DNA of 19,095 bases. Source: Candidatus Heimdallarchaeota archaeon LC_2 (GTDB taxonomy: Archaea > Asgardarchaeota > Heimdallarchaeia > Heimdallarchaeales > Kariarchaeaceae). A program made the translations under genes and the position numbers. The stretch spans positions 1 to 19,095 of the forward strand of contig MDVR01000176.1 of assembly GCA_001940725.1 (NCBI GenBank). The letters run 5' to 3'. Under the pieces are notes generated by a model that did not search any database, was not told where the DNA came from, and saw nothing but the letters and a program-made list of their open reading frames with translations. Shown in pieces: positions 1 to 7,505 of this stretch (positions within the stretch are counted from its first letter, which is position 1; the number at the start of each line of letters is the position of its first letter).

Positions 1-1117
1 TATCACATCCCTCGAATTGACCATCACAATCATTATAATGTAAATGAAAATGTAACCCCCACTCTTCATCTTGCTTTTCAATCCAATCTTTTACACAGAT
101 TTTTCCTGATAACAGAATGTTCAACATCTGATTTGATAACCTGCTTTTCCTGAAATCGGATTTAAATCTATCCGAATGGGGTTTAGAAGAGATTACAACT
201 TCCAACAATTCCGTATTTAGAGTTTTTATTGGATTATGTATCACCTTATCAGTATCATTAGCATGCATCAGTTCCTGAATCCTTCTTCGCTGATCATATT
301 TGGTAGTTTCATTGTTTGATAAATCACGACCAACTAATTTATCTAATATTTTATTTACTTCAACCTCAAACAATTCAGAGTTTTTCATTGCTCCACCAAA
401 CATCAAGAGAATTAACTCCTCAACTACCATATCCGCTTGTTTTATATCATATAATCGCACGCTATCACTGATAAGACTCTCAAAATTGATCCTTCGTTCA
501 TCTGAAAGTGTTCTTGCTATTTCATAGATTGAATAATCTGTGGTCTCACTGTATCCGCTGAAGTAGGGAAGATCTTTCTTGATGATAAAAATCATCAGAA
601 ATGTTAGAATAATAAGAAAATATATAATTTCTTCTTCAATACTCTCTACATATTCCAGTAGTGTCAGGAAAGTAAGGTATATCAAATTTCTACTGATAAC
701 AAAGGTATTGAGATCATCAATTTGTAATCTTAATCTGAATTCATGGGATATTCTAGCAAGTTCATCTTCACTCATATTTTTGAGAATTATGAATTCATGT
801 TTATGCAGTGATTCCAGATCAAGCAATTGGGTAATGTGATCCTGGTATTTGTCAGTTTTACTATGATTTACTTTCATCAATTCGCATTTGGATTCAAAAA
901 ATGATATGATCTGGTATAATTCCTCCTCGAAGATATCATAGGATTTAGTCCACACTCTGCTGGTCAACTCAGGTATGGTAAATTCCAGATAAGGATTCTC
1001 CTTCCTATCCAAATTATCGAAAAAGAATATTTTTGACAGTACAGGTTCTCTATATATCCTATTCACCAAAGTAAAGGAATTTTCCATTGAGTTACTAGGC
1101 CTGTGAGAATCCTGCAT
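1..1117 (-). CDS. Hypothetical membrane protein, C-terminus cut off by window edge
   Basis: A minus-strand frame stays open from the left edge to an ATG at 1117 (372 codons visible, no stop). An in-frame ATG also lies at 1141, but it touches the TATA-like stretch 1142-1152. A TATA box there would start transcription near 1117-1120, so 1117 is the better start. The protein is mostly charged and helical, with one clear hydrophobic segment about halfway (IIYFLIILTFLMIFII, near residues 165-180 from M1117), followed by a Lys pair. That suggests a single membrane anchor with soluble domains on both sides. The visible C-terminal part is rich in Asp/Glu/Lys and has a few Cys and His. I do not recognise the family. 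It is divergent from the 884-residue gene at 1273, with 155 bp between the starts. The reading frame is confident; function is unknown. Confidence 0.72.
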   Translation of the reverse strand, partial: MQDSHRPSNSMENSFTLVNRIYREPVLSKIFFFDNLDRKENPYLEFTIPELTSRVWTKSYDIFEEELYQIISFFESKCELMKVNHSKTDKYQDHITQLLDLESLHKHEFIILKNMSEDELARISHEFRLRLQIDDLNTFVISRNLIYLTFLTLLEYVESIEEEIIYFLIILTFLMIFIIKKDLPYFSGYSETTDYSIYEIARTLSDERRINFESLISDSVRLYDIKQADMVVEELILLMFGGAMKNSELFEVEVNKILDKLVGRDLSNNETTKYDQRRRIQELMHANDTDKVIHNPIKTLNTELLEVVISSKPHSDRFKSDFRKSRLSNQMLNILLSGKICVKDWIEKQDEEWGLHFHLHYNDCDGQFEGCD

Positions 1118-1141
1118 TGTCTGTATATTAATAGTACCCAT

Positions 1142-1152
1142 TTATATATAAA
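1142..1152 (-). promoter_or_regulatory. TATA-like element for the left-edge gene
   Basis: The A/T palindrome TTATATATAAA lies 25-35 nt upstream of the ATG at 1117. This is the spacing of an archaeal TATA box on a leaderless transcript. Its position, abutting the alternative ATG at 1141, is the reason for choosing the shorter start. Confidence 0.4.
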
Positions 1153-1221
1153 TAAACACAGTTTACAGGGTCAATTTTCGATTGCTTATAATGATGTAAG
1201 TACACAATATCATGGTGGTTC

Positions 1222-1252
1222 TTTATATAGAAATCACATCATAGATATATTA
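1222..1252 (+). promoter_or_regulatory. TATA-like elements for the 884-residue gene
   Basis: Two candidates are visible: TTTATATAG at 1222-1230, which would give a leader of about 20 nt, and ATATATTA at 1245-1252, which sits 21-28 nt before the ATG at 1273 and would give a leaderless transcript. I cannot choose between them. Confidence 0.35.
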
Positions 1253-1272
1253 TAGATAACTTAGTCGAGTCG

Positions 1273-3927
1273 ATGCAATTTATGACAAGAAGTAGTAGTT
1301 CCATTACAAATGACAATGAGACTAGTCATTCTAATCGGGAAAGGATAAAATCTAAGCTCCCAAAATTACTTAACGAAAAGAAATACACAAGAATTCTTGG
1401 AAGATATTCTTTTCCAGGTTTTGCCTACGATATACTACCCTCAAGTAAAATCATCAATGTCACCACTGGTAAACAGACCACCTTAAATCAATTTCATAAG
1501 ACTCGAGAAATTGTTGAAATACAAGCACTTGATTTCGCTGGTATTGTCATATTGCTTCAAAAGAATCAGAAGTTGGATATCAGGCTTGGAAATAACGAAT
1601 TGGTTTATCGTGAATTGGATTATTCTCTTATCGCCCATCAAGTACATTTCATTCGTTATATCAATCAAGCTAATTATCGAGCCGCTCTTGAAGAATTGCA
1701 TTATATTGGATTGTGGGCCGAAAAGACAAGTGATAATGTTGCAATTCTTAACTATTTAATTGCTCAAGCCCATGTTCATGATTTAATGGGACAAAAAGAT
1801 GTTTCCAGGGATTATTATTCACAGGTCTCTTTCCACATAAATGAGAAAATGAAACCTGTGAGGATTGACAAGGTCAACAGAATTATTGTAAAAAGTCATG
1901 AAAATCGGATAGCCTCTCATTTTAATTGGACTGACGATCTGTCTGTACTGGTCTTCAAAGATATAAACACTGAGATTTTTAATTTAAGTTCAGTAATTGA
2001 AGATCAAACCAGAATTGACAAATCCATAAAGAAAAAATCAGGTCATATAGCTCGATTACTTGGAATCAAACCATATGTTAGAATCCCAGGGAGATTTGAA
2101 ATTCAAGAATTCCTACATGTCATCCACCCCGAATCAATTGTACGAGATAGTCTAACGAATAAAAAGTACCAGATTTCGTCACTATTGCATAACAAACGGA
2201 CCATTTCTATTCAGGCCTTGGACTACGCAGGTGTTATATCTCTTAAATTAACTAAAGATGGGAAATCAGAAATAAAACCCACACTCAATGAATTGACTTA
2301 TGGTATCAAAGAATACTCGTTACTTGCCCATGAAATGAGTTTCACTCTCTCTATTGACCGATTTAATCCCAGAGCGGCATTGAATGAACTTGAGCATGTC
2401 CGAAATATAACCCATGAAAATGCAAACCGGCAAGATCAATTCAACTACATGGTTGCTCATTCCAGATGCCTTCTCAGAACAAGGGATAGGGAAACGAGAA
2501 TGATGGCTCTAGTTGAATTTGAAAAGGCATTGGAATTTCTTCATGTAAATTTCAGTGATGAGGAAATTACTCAAATGACTAGAGATCGTATTCAAATCAT
2601 GGATATAAGCACTCCGTTTAACTGGAATGATTTTCTTGTCAACTATGATTTGCTCCACTTGATGTCCTTATATTTGAGTACAGCCAACTTGATGGGCCTT
2701 CTTAGTCCTTATAATCAATATGGGCAACTCTTGGACGAATTGTTGGATCTTACAAATAAGTTTAATGCCACGTTTGAAAAAATCGTGGCGATGGAACTAA
2801 AAGGAAGTCTCATGGAAAAGATTGGCGAAACTGAAACTGCAATTTCATGTTATGAAGCCATATTCAAAGATGGTCCCCAATCAGTGGTCAAGTATATTGA
2901 TAGTCAAGATTTTATTATCGCCATTATTCGGCAGTTAGTTCGTTTATATTTGCAAAAAGATGATATAGTTGGAGCACAGCAGACTCTGGACCACTTTTCT
3001 CTTATCGATAATTTAGAGAAGAATGTACATGCCTATCTTTTTCACTCTTGGACAAAAATGGAAATATATAATTATCAAGGGAACTCTGAGGCATTGATTA
3101 CAGAGGGTATGAAAATATATGATAAGATGTATACATTAGATTTCAAATATCATGGATCTAAGATGGCCTTCATGGTCCCGATATTCAGAACACTAATACA
3201 TGGTGAAAACAGCCATAATTCTTCTATCGGAAGGAAATCTGCAGAAATAATTTACAATATCTATGAAAGAAACTCCAACATGACTGACACTCCTGTATTG
3301 ATCATGCTTCATAAATTATTCAGAGAAGAACTCCTCTATACCCAAGGAGAGCCAAACATTGATGTATTAATTTCCATACATCAAGACTATCAAAAATTAC
3401 TCAAGAATTACACTAATTACTCTACATATAGTTTCAAAAAGTTGGTAGTGCATTACCTTAATTTTGCACTAACTTATTTTGATGAGTTACCAAGCATTCA
3501 GAAAGAATTAATAGAATATTCAGAGAAATTTATTGATTTACTAATGGAGACCACGAATATCTTACTCACTGTCAGAATTAAAATTGTTTATATGGTTCTG
3601 ACCAACAATCTCGATGAATTGAAGGAATGGCTGCAATTTGTTGTCAGTAATTTCAATATCAAGCTTCTGCAAGAAATATTAACTAAAGTGGATTTAATTG
3701 ATAACGATGATGAGGTTCTTGCAATTAAAGAGCAGTTACTTGATCTGGTCAGATTTGATATTATATATGAACAGTACGAGCTATACCAAGCTCCCCCTTT
3801 AATCAAGGTTATCTCACCCGGCACCAAACCCAATGCAACCTCAAACGAGAGCATATCTCAATCATCAATTGGGTTTGGACCCGTTGAATTATTGAATCGT
3901 CTGCTCAAAATTATGGGTCTTGATTGA
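1273..3927 (+). CDS. Large hypothetical protein with internal duplication and TPR-like helices
   Basis: This is an 884-residue soluble protein with no signal peptide or membrane segment, and I do not recognise a family. It contains an internal repeat of about 190 residues. Unit 1 spans roughly residues 38-225 and unit 2 roughly 275-455. Anchors line up at a constant offset of about 230: EIQALDFAG near 82 and SIQALDYAG near 312; ELVYRELDYSLIAH and ELTYGIKEYSLLAH; FNWTDDL at 217 and FNWNDFL at 449. The remaining 430 residues are rich in short amphipathic helix pairs (for example KIGETETAISCYEAIFKDGP), resembling tetratricopeptide-like solenoids. That suggests a protein-interaction scaffold rather than an enzyme. 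The ATG at 1273 is preceded by TATA-like sequence; ATG 1282 is an alternative. It is followed 90 nt later by a same-strand gene. Confidence 0.85.
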   Translation: MQFMTRSSSSITNDNETSHSNRERIKSKLPKLLNEKKYTRILGRYSFPGFAYDILPSSKIINVTTGKQTTLNQFHKTREIVEIQALDFAGIVILLQKNQKLDIRLGNNELVYRELDYSLIAHQVHFIRYINQANYRAALEELHYIGLWAEKTSDNVAILNYLIAQAHVHDLMGQKDVSRDYYSQVSFHINEKMKPVRIDKVNRIIVKSHENRIASHFNWTDDLSVLVFKDINTEIFNLSSVIEDQTRIDKSIKKKSGHIARLLGIKPYVRIPGRFEIQEFLHVIHPESIVRDSLTNKKYQISSLLHNKRTISIQALDYAGVISLKLTKDGKSEIKPTLNELTYGIKEYSLLAHEMSFTLSIDRFNPRAALNELEHVRNITHENANRQDQFNYMVAHSRCLLRTRDRETRMMALVEFEKALEFLHVNFSDEEITQMTRDRIQIMDISTPFNWNDFLVNYDLLHLMSLYLSTANLMGLLSPYNQYGQLLDELLDLTNKFNATFEKIVAMELKGSLMEKIGETETAISCYEAIFKDGPQSVVKYIDSQDFIIAIIRQLVRLYLQKDDIVGAQQTLDHFSLIDNLEKNVHAYLFHSWTKMEIYNYQGNSEALITEGMKIYDKMYTLDFKYHGSKMAFMVPIFRTLIHGENSHNSSIGRKSAEIIYNIYERNSNMTDTPVLIMLHKLFREELLYTQGEPNIDVLISIHQDYQKLLKNYTNYSTYSFKKLVVHYLNFALTYFDELPSIQKELIEYSEKFIDLLMETTNILLTVRIKIVYMVLTNNLDELKEWLQFVVSNFNIKLLQEILTKVDLIDNDDEVLAIKEQLLDLVRFDIIYEQYELYQAPPLIKVISPGTKPNATSNESISQSSIGFGPVELLNRLLKIMGLD

Positions 3928-4017
3928 AAGTACAACATTAAATGATATTAATATCGCAAATAATTTCTTCCGTATCTTAGCTGAAAAGTCGTATTATTGA
4001 ATCTGTTTAGTTGAAAT

Positions 4018-4971
4018 ATGATTGATTTATTTAAATATAAATGGTTATCAGATATATTACAGATGACTGTAGTCCAAGATATATTTGATGCATTTACTCT
4101 CGATCGTATGATCATGGAATTCTCTTGGACCAAGATAGTAGATGATAGTGACAAAAATGGAAAAGAAGATTTCATATATGGCAAATACCACGATATTTTC
4201 CTCAATCCCGATTTTATAATTAAAAAGGGAATCAATTCTCCTTTTGTCCAGATTGATATTCGCAAACTTCATCAGGCTTTATCAAAATCTATTCCAATTA
4301 ATGATGAAGGATTCCTTCCTCCCATGATAAACCCTAAATCCTTGGATTATCTGGATAATCGACTACACAACACCCCATCTGATATTCATAAACAAATCTT
4401 GGATATTAAGAAACTGGATCACAAATGTTTTGTCTCCTTTTATGATAGTAAGGTGCTTTTTGATTGCAATTATGAACAGCTGACTCTCATAATGAGAATA
4501 CTTGAAGATTCGCTTCAGTTCCACCCATTAATTCTAAAACAAAACCATTTCAATCACTCTTCTCAAATCATTCTGCCATGGTTTAATACACATTCGTATT
4601 CCTTTTCCTTTGAATTTTCAAAGGGTTTGAATAAACTGTTTGGTGGATCCGAAATAGAAGATGTGCTAATTGGGTTACTTAGAGAAATTACCTCCATTGA
4701 TAAAGTGCGATTATACGAAACATACCAGTTGTCAGGTTTTGAAGGTATTTTTGTTACCATTAGGAAAACAAATGATGCAGCCCCATGGATGATCCAATAT
4801 GATGTGAGCAATCTATTTACCAAGAGTTTGATGTTATTGGATAGATCTGCCATACAGAAGACTTCTTTATGGTTCTTCAATGAGTTGTTAAAATGCATAA
4901 AAGGCAGTAAAATTAACAATGCTCTCAATTTCTCTAGATTAATGGATGAATTATCAACTTACATTATTTAA
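4018..4971 (+). CDS. Hypothetical protein, 317 residues
   Basis: This is an intact frame from ATG to TAA on the same strand as the 884-residue gene and 90 nt after it, so the two may be co-transcribed. A weak TATA-like TATTATTG at 3992-3999 could also drive it separately. The protein is soluble, with no transmembrane segment and no motif I recognise. Alternating hydrophobic and polar stretches and several aromatic-rich segments (HSYSFSFEF near residue 190, SLWFFNELL near 285) suggest a folded alpha/beta domain. Codon use and base composition match its upstream neighbour. The IS481-like element begins only 27 bp beyond its stop codon, so the original downstream context has been disturbed. The gene is likely real; its role is unknown. 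Confidence 0.75.
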   Translation: MIDLFKYKWLSDILQMTVVQDIFDAFTLDRMIMEFSWTKIVDDSDKNGKEDFIYGKYHDIFLNPDFIIKKGINSPFVQIDIRKLHQALSKSIPINDEGFLPPMINPKSLDYLDNRLHNTPSDIHKQILDIKKLDHKCFVSFYDSKVLFDCNYEQLTLIMRILEDSLQFHPLILKQNHFNHSSQIILPWFNTHSYSFSFEFSKGLNKLFGGSEIEDVLIGLLREITSIDKVRLYETYQLSGFEGIFVTIRKTNDAAPWMIQYDVSNLFTKSLMLLDRSAIQKTSLWFFNELLKCIKGSKINNALNFSRLMDELSTYII

Positions 4972-4989
4972 ATATAAGTGGTAACAATA

Positions 4990-4997
4990 TCGATCGA
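4990..4997. repeat. Left copy of 8-bp target-site duplication
   Basis: TCGATCGA occurs here and again at 6127-6134, exactly outside the two IS ends. The preceding A matches too, so a 9-bp duplication is possible. The target is a perfect palindrome, consistent with IS481-type elements that favour palindromic sites. Confidence 0.6.
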
Positions 4998-5024
4998 TTG
5001 TTATCATTAATAATTACTAAGACA
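4998..5024 (+). repeat. IS terminal inverted repeat, left
   Basis: 27 bp, matched at 20 of 27 positions by the reverse complement of 6100-6126. Conserved blocks are TAATAATTA and AGACA. Confidence 0.6.
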
Positions 5025-5063
5025 TCAACTCCATTCAAATTTTAAGAGCGAATGCTCATAATG

Positions 5064-6107
5064 CTACCATGCTGAAAGCTTAGCTGCATATTCAGCCTCC
5101 TGACCAAAGTATCGTTCATGAGGTGTCATCTTTGTTGATGAATGAACTCGAACCTTGTTGTAAAAGCCTCTCCAGTTATCTACCACTTCCTGAAGCTCAT
5201 CAATGGTTTGGGTATAGACGAGATCTCGAGCTTCATACTGCAAGCTCTGCTGCACTCTCTCCACTTTTTCTGTAGTTTGGGGATGTCTGAGTCGTGATTT
5301 GATACCCTTTATCTTGTATTTTTTCAGAAATGCTTCAAACTCTTTGGTGTGATTTCTTGATGGATTATGAACAAATTGCGATCCATTATCATGGAGTATG
5401 GCTTCTGGAACGCCATACTTATGCACCAATTTTTCTAACGTCTTCACCCAGGATGCGCTTGTCTGATTATCTGAGATCACTGCTGCCAGATTGTATCTGG
5501 AATGGTCATCAATCACATTATAGGCAAATAATAAACCTGGTTTGTAGAATGGACCTACATTGTCGATCTGCCATAACTCATTGGGTTTACCTCGTTCAAA
5601 TCTTTTGTAATACACCTTCTTCTTACGATTTCGTTTTAATTTACCCTTTCCTATCTTTCTCAGTTGATATTGGGTTGATGATTCAGAAACGTATCGTTGG
5701 CTTTCCAATGAGATCGCTGATGCGATAGTTCGGGATGACAATTGACGATCTCGCAACACAAAGATGCGTGACAAAATCTGTGAAGGTAATCTACTAGATT
5801 TTGGACCTCTTTTCTTGGGGATAATACCATCCAATCCAAATTCATTGTAATTCTTGGATTTTCGGTAATAATTTGATCTGGCTACTCCGAACTACTCAAG
5901 AACTTGATCAATCGTTTTATCATGATACTTCGATCGAGGATCCCCTCGATCCTCTATGTTCTGACAAAGAGAGATAAATGCTCTCACTTGGTTGTGTTTC
6001 ACTAGTACTTGTTCAATTTTGGACTTCAAGAATTCAAAATCAACGGGTCCTTCTTCTTCATTTTGTATTATCTGGATGTCATGTCTAGCTATTGACATGT
6101 GTCTCAT
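5064..6107 (-). pseudogene. IS481-like DDE transposase interrupted by one amber codon
   Basis: A single frame of 347 positions runs from ATG 6107 to TAG 5064-5066, broken only by an in-frame TAG at 5892-5894 (position 72). The stop lies in the N-terminal helix-turn-helix: ...QVLE, stop, FGVARSNYYRKSKNYNEFGL..., followed by IIPKKRGPKS. The stop codon may replace Gln, Lys or Glu by a single base change. The C-terminal part is an rve integrase core with acidic residues at D182 (WQIDNVG), D240 (DNGSQF) and E283 (KVER). A TTG start at 5834 would give a shorter catalytic-domain protein lacking the DNA-binding N-terminus. Its own terminator and that of the gene ending at 15607 are also TAG, so general amber recoding is unlikely. 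It is most likely a one-step inactivated transposase; readthrough cannot be excluded. Confidence 0.8.
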
Positions 6108-6126
6108 TAATTATTACAGTTCATAA
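6100..6126 (-). repeat. IS terminal inverted repeat, right
   Basis: Partner of 4998-5024. It overlaps the presumed start codon of the transposase at 6107. Confidence 0.6.
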
Positions 6127-6134
6127 TCGATCGA
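6127..6134. repeat. Right copy of 8-bp target-site duplication
   Basis: TCGATCGA, identical to 4990-4997 and directly outside the right inverted repeat. Confidence 0.6.
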
Positions 6135-6421
6135 ATTCAGAAAACGTCACTAGTGTTAGTAGATTATATATTTGAGCTACTGCTTCACGAGAATTATGAG
6201 ACCTTCAAGAATCTGGAAAAACTAAGACAAGGTTTAGAAATCTATATTACTTAAATAAGAATGACTATCATGGCTCAATATCCCGTGTGTGGAAGGAATT
6301 CGGCAGGGTCTTGTCTAATTTATTTGGCGTTCGGCTTGTTTTGCGGTATTTTATGAAAAATAGATCGAAGTTATGGTTGAATTTAATACGGATAACTGTT
6401 TAATTGAGGGTTTATTAATAG

Positions 6422-6955
6422 ATGAAGTTTCATGAAGCTACACAGAACAAGAATATCATACTCGTACCCTTTTATCACCCATCGGCTGAAGAAGTATTAA
6501 GGTATCTTCATGAAGAATTAGAGAAACATAGGTATATTCATTTCAAGGAGAAATGTTTTCAATGCATATTCTGTCTTGAAGAGTATACAAATCCAGATTT
6601 GCTCAGTGAGCATAACTGTAATAGATTAGGAGATAAATGCTCAGTTTGTTCTATGGCCACTGTAAAATTCAATCTCAGTATCGTTCATATGAAAAATTGT
6701 GAAAGAAAGAAAATTAAGCCATAAAAGTGTAAATTTTGAGTAGATAGCGAATTTCGATCTCGAAGTGAACATATTGATCATATAGTCAAACACCTAGATT
6801 TTAATAATTATTCAATAAGATACAGTCTTAAACGTTTTAAAAAATCTGCTCCCTATAAAAGCCCAATTTGTTCATACACAAGCAAATTTTCGGCTAACAC
6901 TAGAGGACATGTGAAAAGGCATGAAACTAGTAAAAGAAGACTATCATGTATGTAA
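6422..6955 (+). pseudogene. Decayed multi-zinc-finger (C2HC/C2H2) protein
   Basis: The frame starts at ATG 6422, meets TAA at 6722-6724 (100 residues), then TGA at 6740-6742, and ends at TAA 6953-6955. Finger-like units continue across both stops. Unit 1 is CIFC-x12-HNC. Unit 2 is CSVC-x12-H-x3-C. Unit 3 is KCKF-stop-...-H-x3-H, where the TGA sits exactly at the expected second cysteine. Unit 4 is SPIC-x12-H-x3-H, where the first ligand is Ser instead of Cys. This pattern is what is left of a tandem zinc-finger DNA- or RNA-binding protein. The first 100 residues, with two C2HC fingers, could still be made as a short protein. The gene lies between the IS481-like element and the helicase block. 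The reading-frame decay is seen directly; the ancestral function as a nucleic-acid binder is inferred. Confidence 0.75.
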
Positions 6956-6998
6956 ATTGTCTAACTAAATCACATTTTAGATTATAGATTTTATTATT

Positions 6999-7040
6999 AT
7001 TATGAGTTTCAGGTGGGACACTTGTTAGTAGACTCATAAT
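6999..7040 (+). other. Stem-loop of 42 nt in intergenic DNA
   Basis: ATTATGAGT (6999-7007) pairs perfectly with ACTCATAAT (7032-7040). Inside, CAGGTG and CACTTG can pair as RNA (one G-U) around a GGA loop. It lies 44 nt beyond the zinc-finger pseudogene and could be its terminator or a small structured RNA. The rest of 6956-7196 shows no coding potential that I can support. Confidence 0.35.
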
Positions 7041-7196
7041 CAACATAATACTCAATTCTATTTAATCCATCCAACTTTTCATTTGAAAACATTCCGAAAA
7101 TATTTCCCATCTTGAAATATTATGAAATTCATTTGAAGCATTGTGAAAACAGTCATCTAAATATAAATAAAATAATCGAAAGATCAAATTGTTTGT

Positions 7197-7215
7197 TTAG
7201 TTATATAAGATTCAA
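7197..7215 (+). promoter_or_regulatory. Promoter with 19-bp motif shared with the helicase gene
   Basis: TTAGTTATATAAGATTCAA contains a TATA box (7201-7208) 24-31 nt before the ATG at 7232, so a leaderless transcript is predicted. The same motif with a single mismatch stands at 11652-11670 before the helicase. The shared part extends past the TATA box on both sides, suggesting common regulation or a common origin. Confidence 0.6.
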
Positions 7216-7231
7216 CACTAAATAGTAATAC

Positions 7232-7498
7232 ATGAATATTAATGAGATAATATATTTAGTTCTAATTGGATCAGTAATAATTACCTATGTCTATCTTGAA
7301 ACTCACCCTAGAATGACTAGAAATGAGAAATTAATTCAAACGATACGCGATCATACTGCAATAACAAACGCCCCTATACTTGAAGTTTATCATTTATCTT
7401 CAAAAATTGCAGAGGATTTGTACCAGGGCAATATTGAAGCAAATTTCATTTTTACGCAAGATGGAGTGTTTTATTATAATAAATCAATGGAGGATTGA
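7232..7498 (+). CDS. Small membrane-anchored protein, 88 residues
   Basis: An ATG at 7232 follows a well-placed TATA box and the frame ends in TGA at 7496-7498. Residues 5-21 (EIIYLVLIGSVIITYVY) form one hydrophobic segment near the N-terminus. The remaining 65 or so residues are hydrophilic. The C-terminal part (NFIFTQDGVFYYNKSMED) has beta-like alternation. It is a bitopic protein with no recognised family. The next gene begins 7 nt after its stop, so the two are almost certainly one operon, and the small protein probably acts at the membrane with the larger one. Confidence 0.7.
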   Translation: MNINEIIYLVLIGSVIITYVYLETHPRMTRNEKLIQTIRDHTAITNAPILEVYHLSSKIAEDLYQGNIEANFIFTQDGVFYYNKSMED

Positions 7499-7505
7499 GA
7501 TAAAA

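Larger units (their letters stand above)
4998..6126 (-). mobile_element. IS481-like insertion sequence, about 1.13 kb
   Basis: The element is bounded by TCGATCGA on both sides. Its ends form imperfect terminal inverted repeats: 4998-5024 against the reverse complement of 6100-6126 match at 20 of 27 positions. The inner block TAATAATTA plus AGACA is almost fully conserved. The only gene is the interrupted DDE transposase on the minus strand, whose start codon lies inside the right inverted repeat, as is common for compact IS. Intact ends and target duplication indicate a fairly recent insertion. Assignment to IS481 rests on the transposase: a helix-turn-helix N-terminus plus an rve integrase core in one frame. 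IS3 or a related rve family is the alternative. Confidence 0.72.

Noticed and set aside
1..839. Plus-strand frames at 300-527 and 579-839
   Set aside because: They are antisense to a continuous minus-strand frame running to the window edge, with composition typical of shadows.
3588..3854. Antisense frames over the large plus-strand genes, also at 4057-4272 and 4563-4928
   Set aside because: They lie wholly within confidently coding genes on the opposite strand and their translations are Ser/Ile/Leu-rich, typical of shadows of AT-rich coding DNA.
5892..5894. In-frame TAG in the transposase as a pyrrolysine or recoded codon
   Set aside because: The transposase itself and the gene ending at 15607 use TAG as a terminal stop, no pyrrolysine genes are in view, and the position is within a variable part of a helix-turn-helix. 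A point mutation is simpler.
6261..6356. Possible 31-residue hydrophobic peptide (MTIMAQYPVCGRNSAGS...)
   Set aside because: There is no clear promoter or ribosome binding site and no recognisable family; frames of this length arise by chance. The surrounding 6135-6421 shows no other signal.
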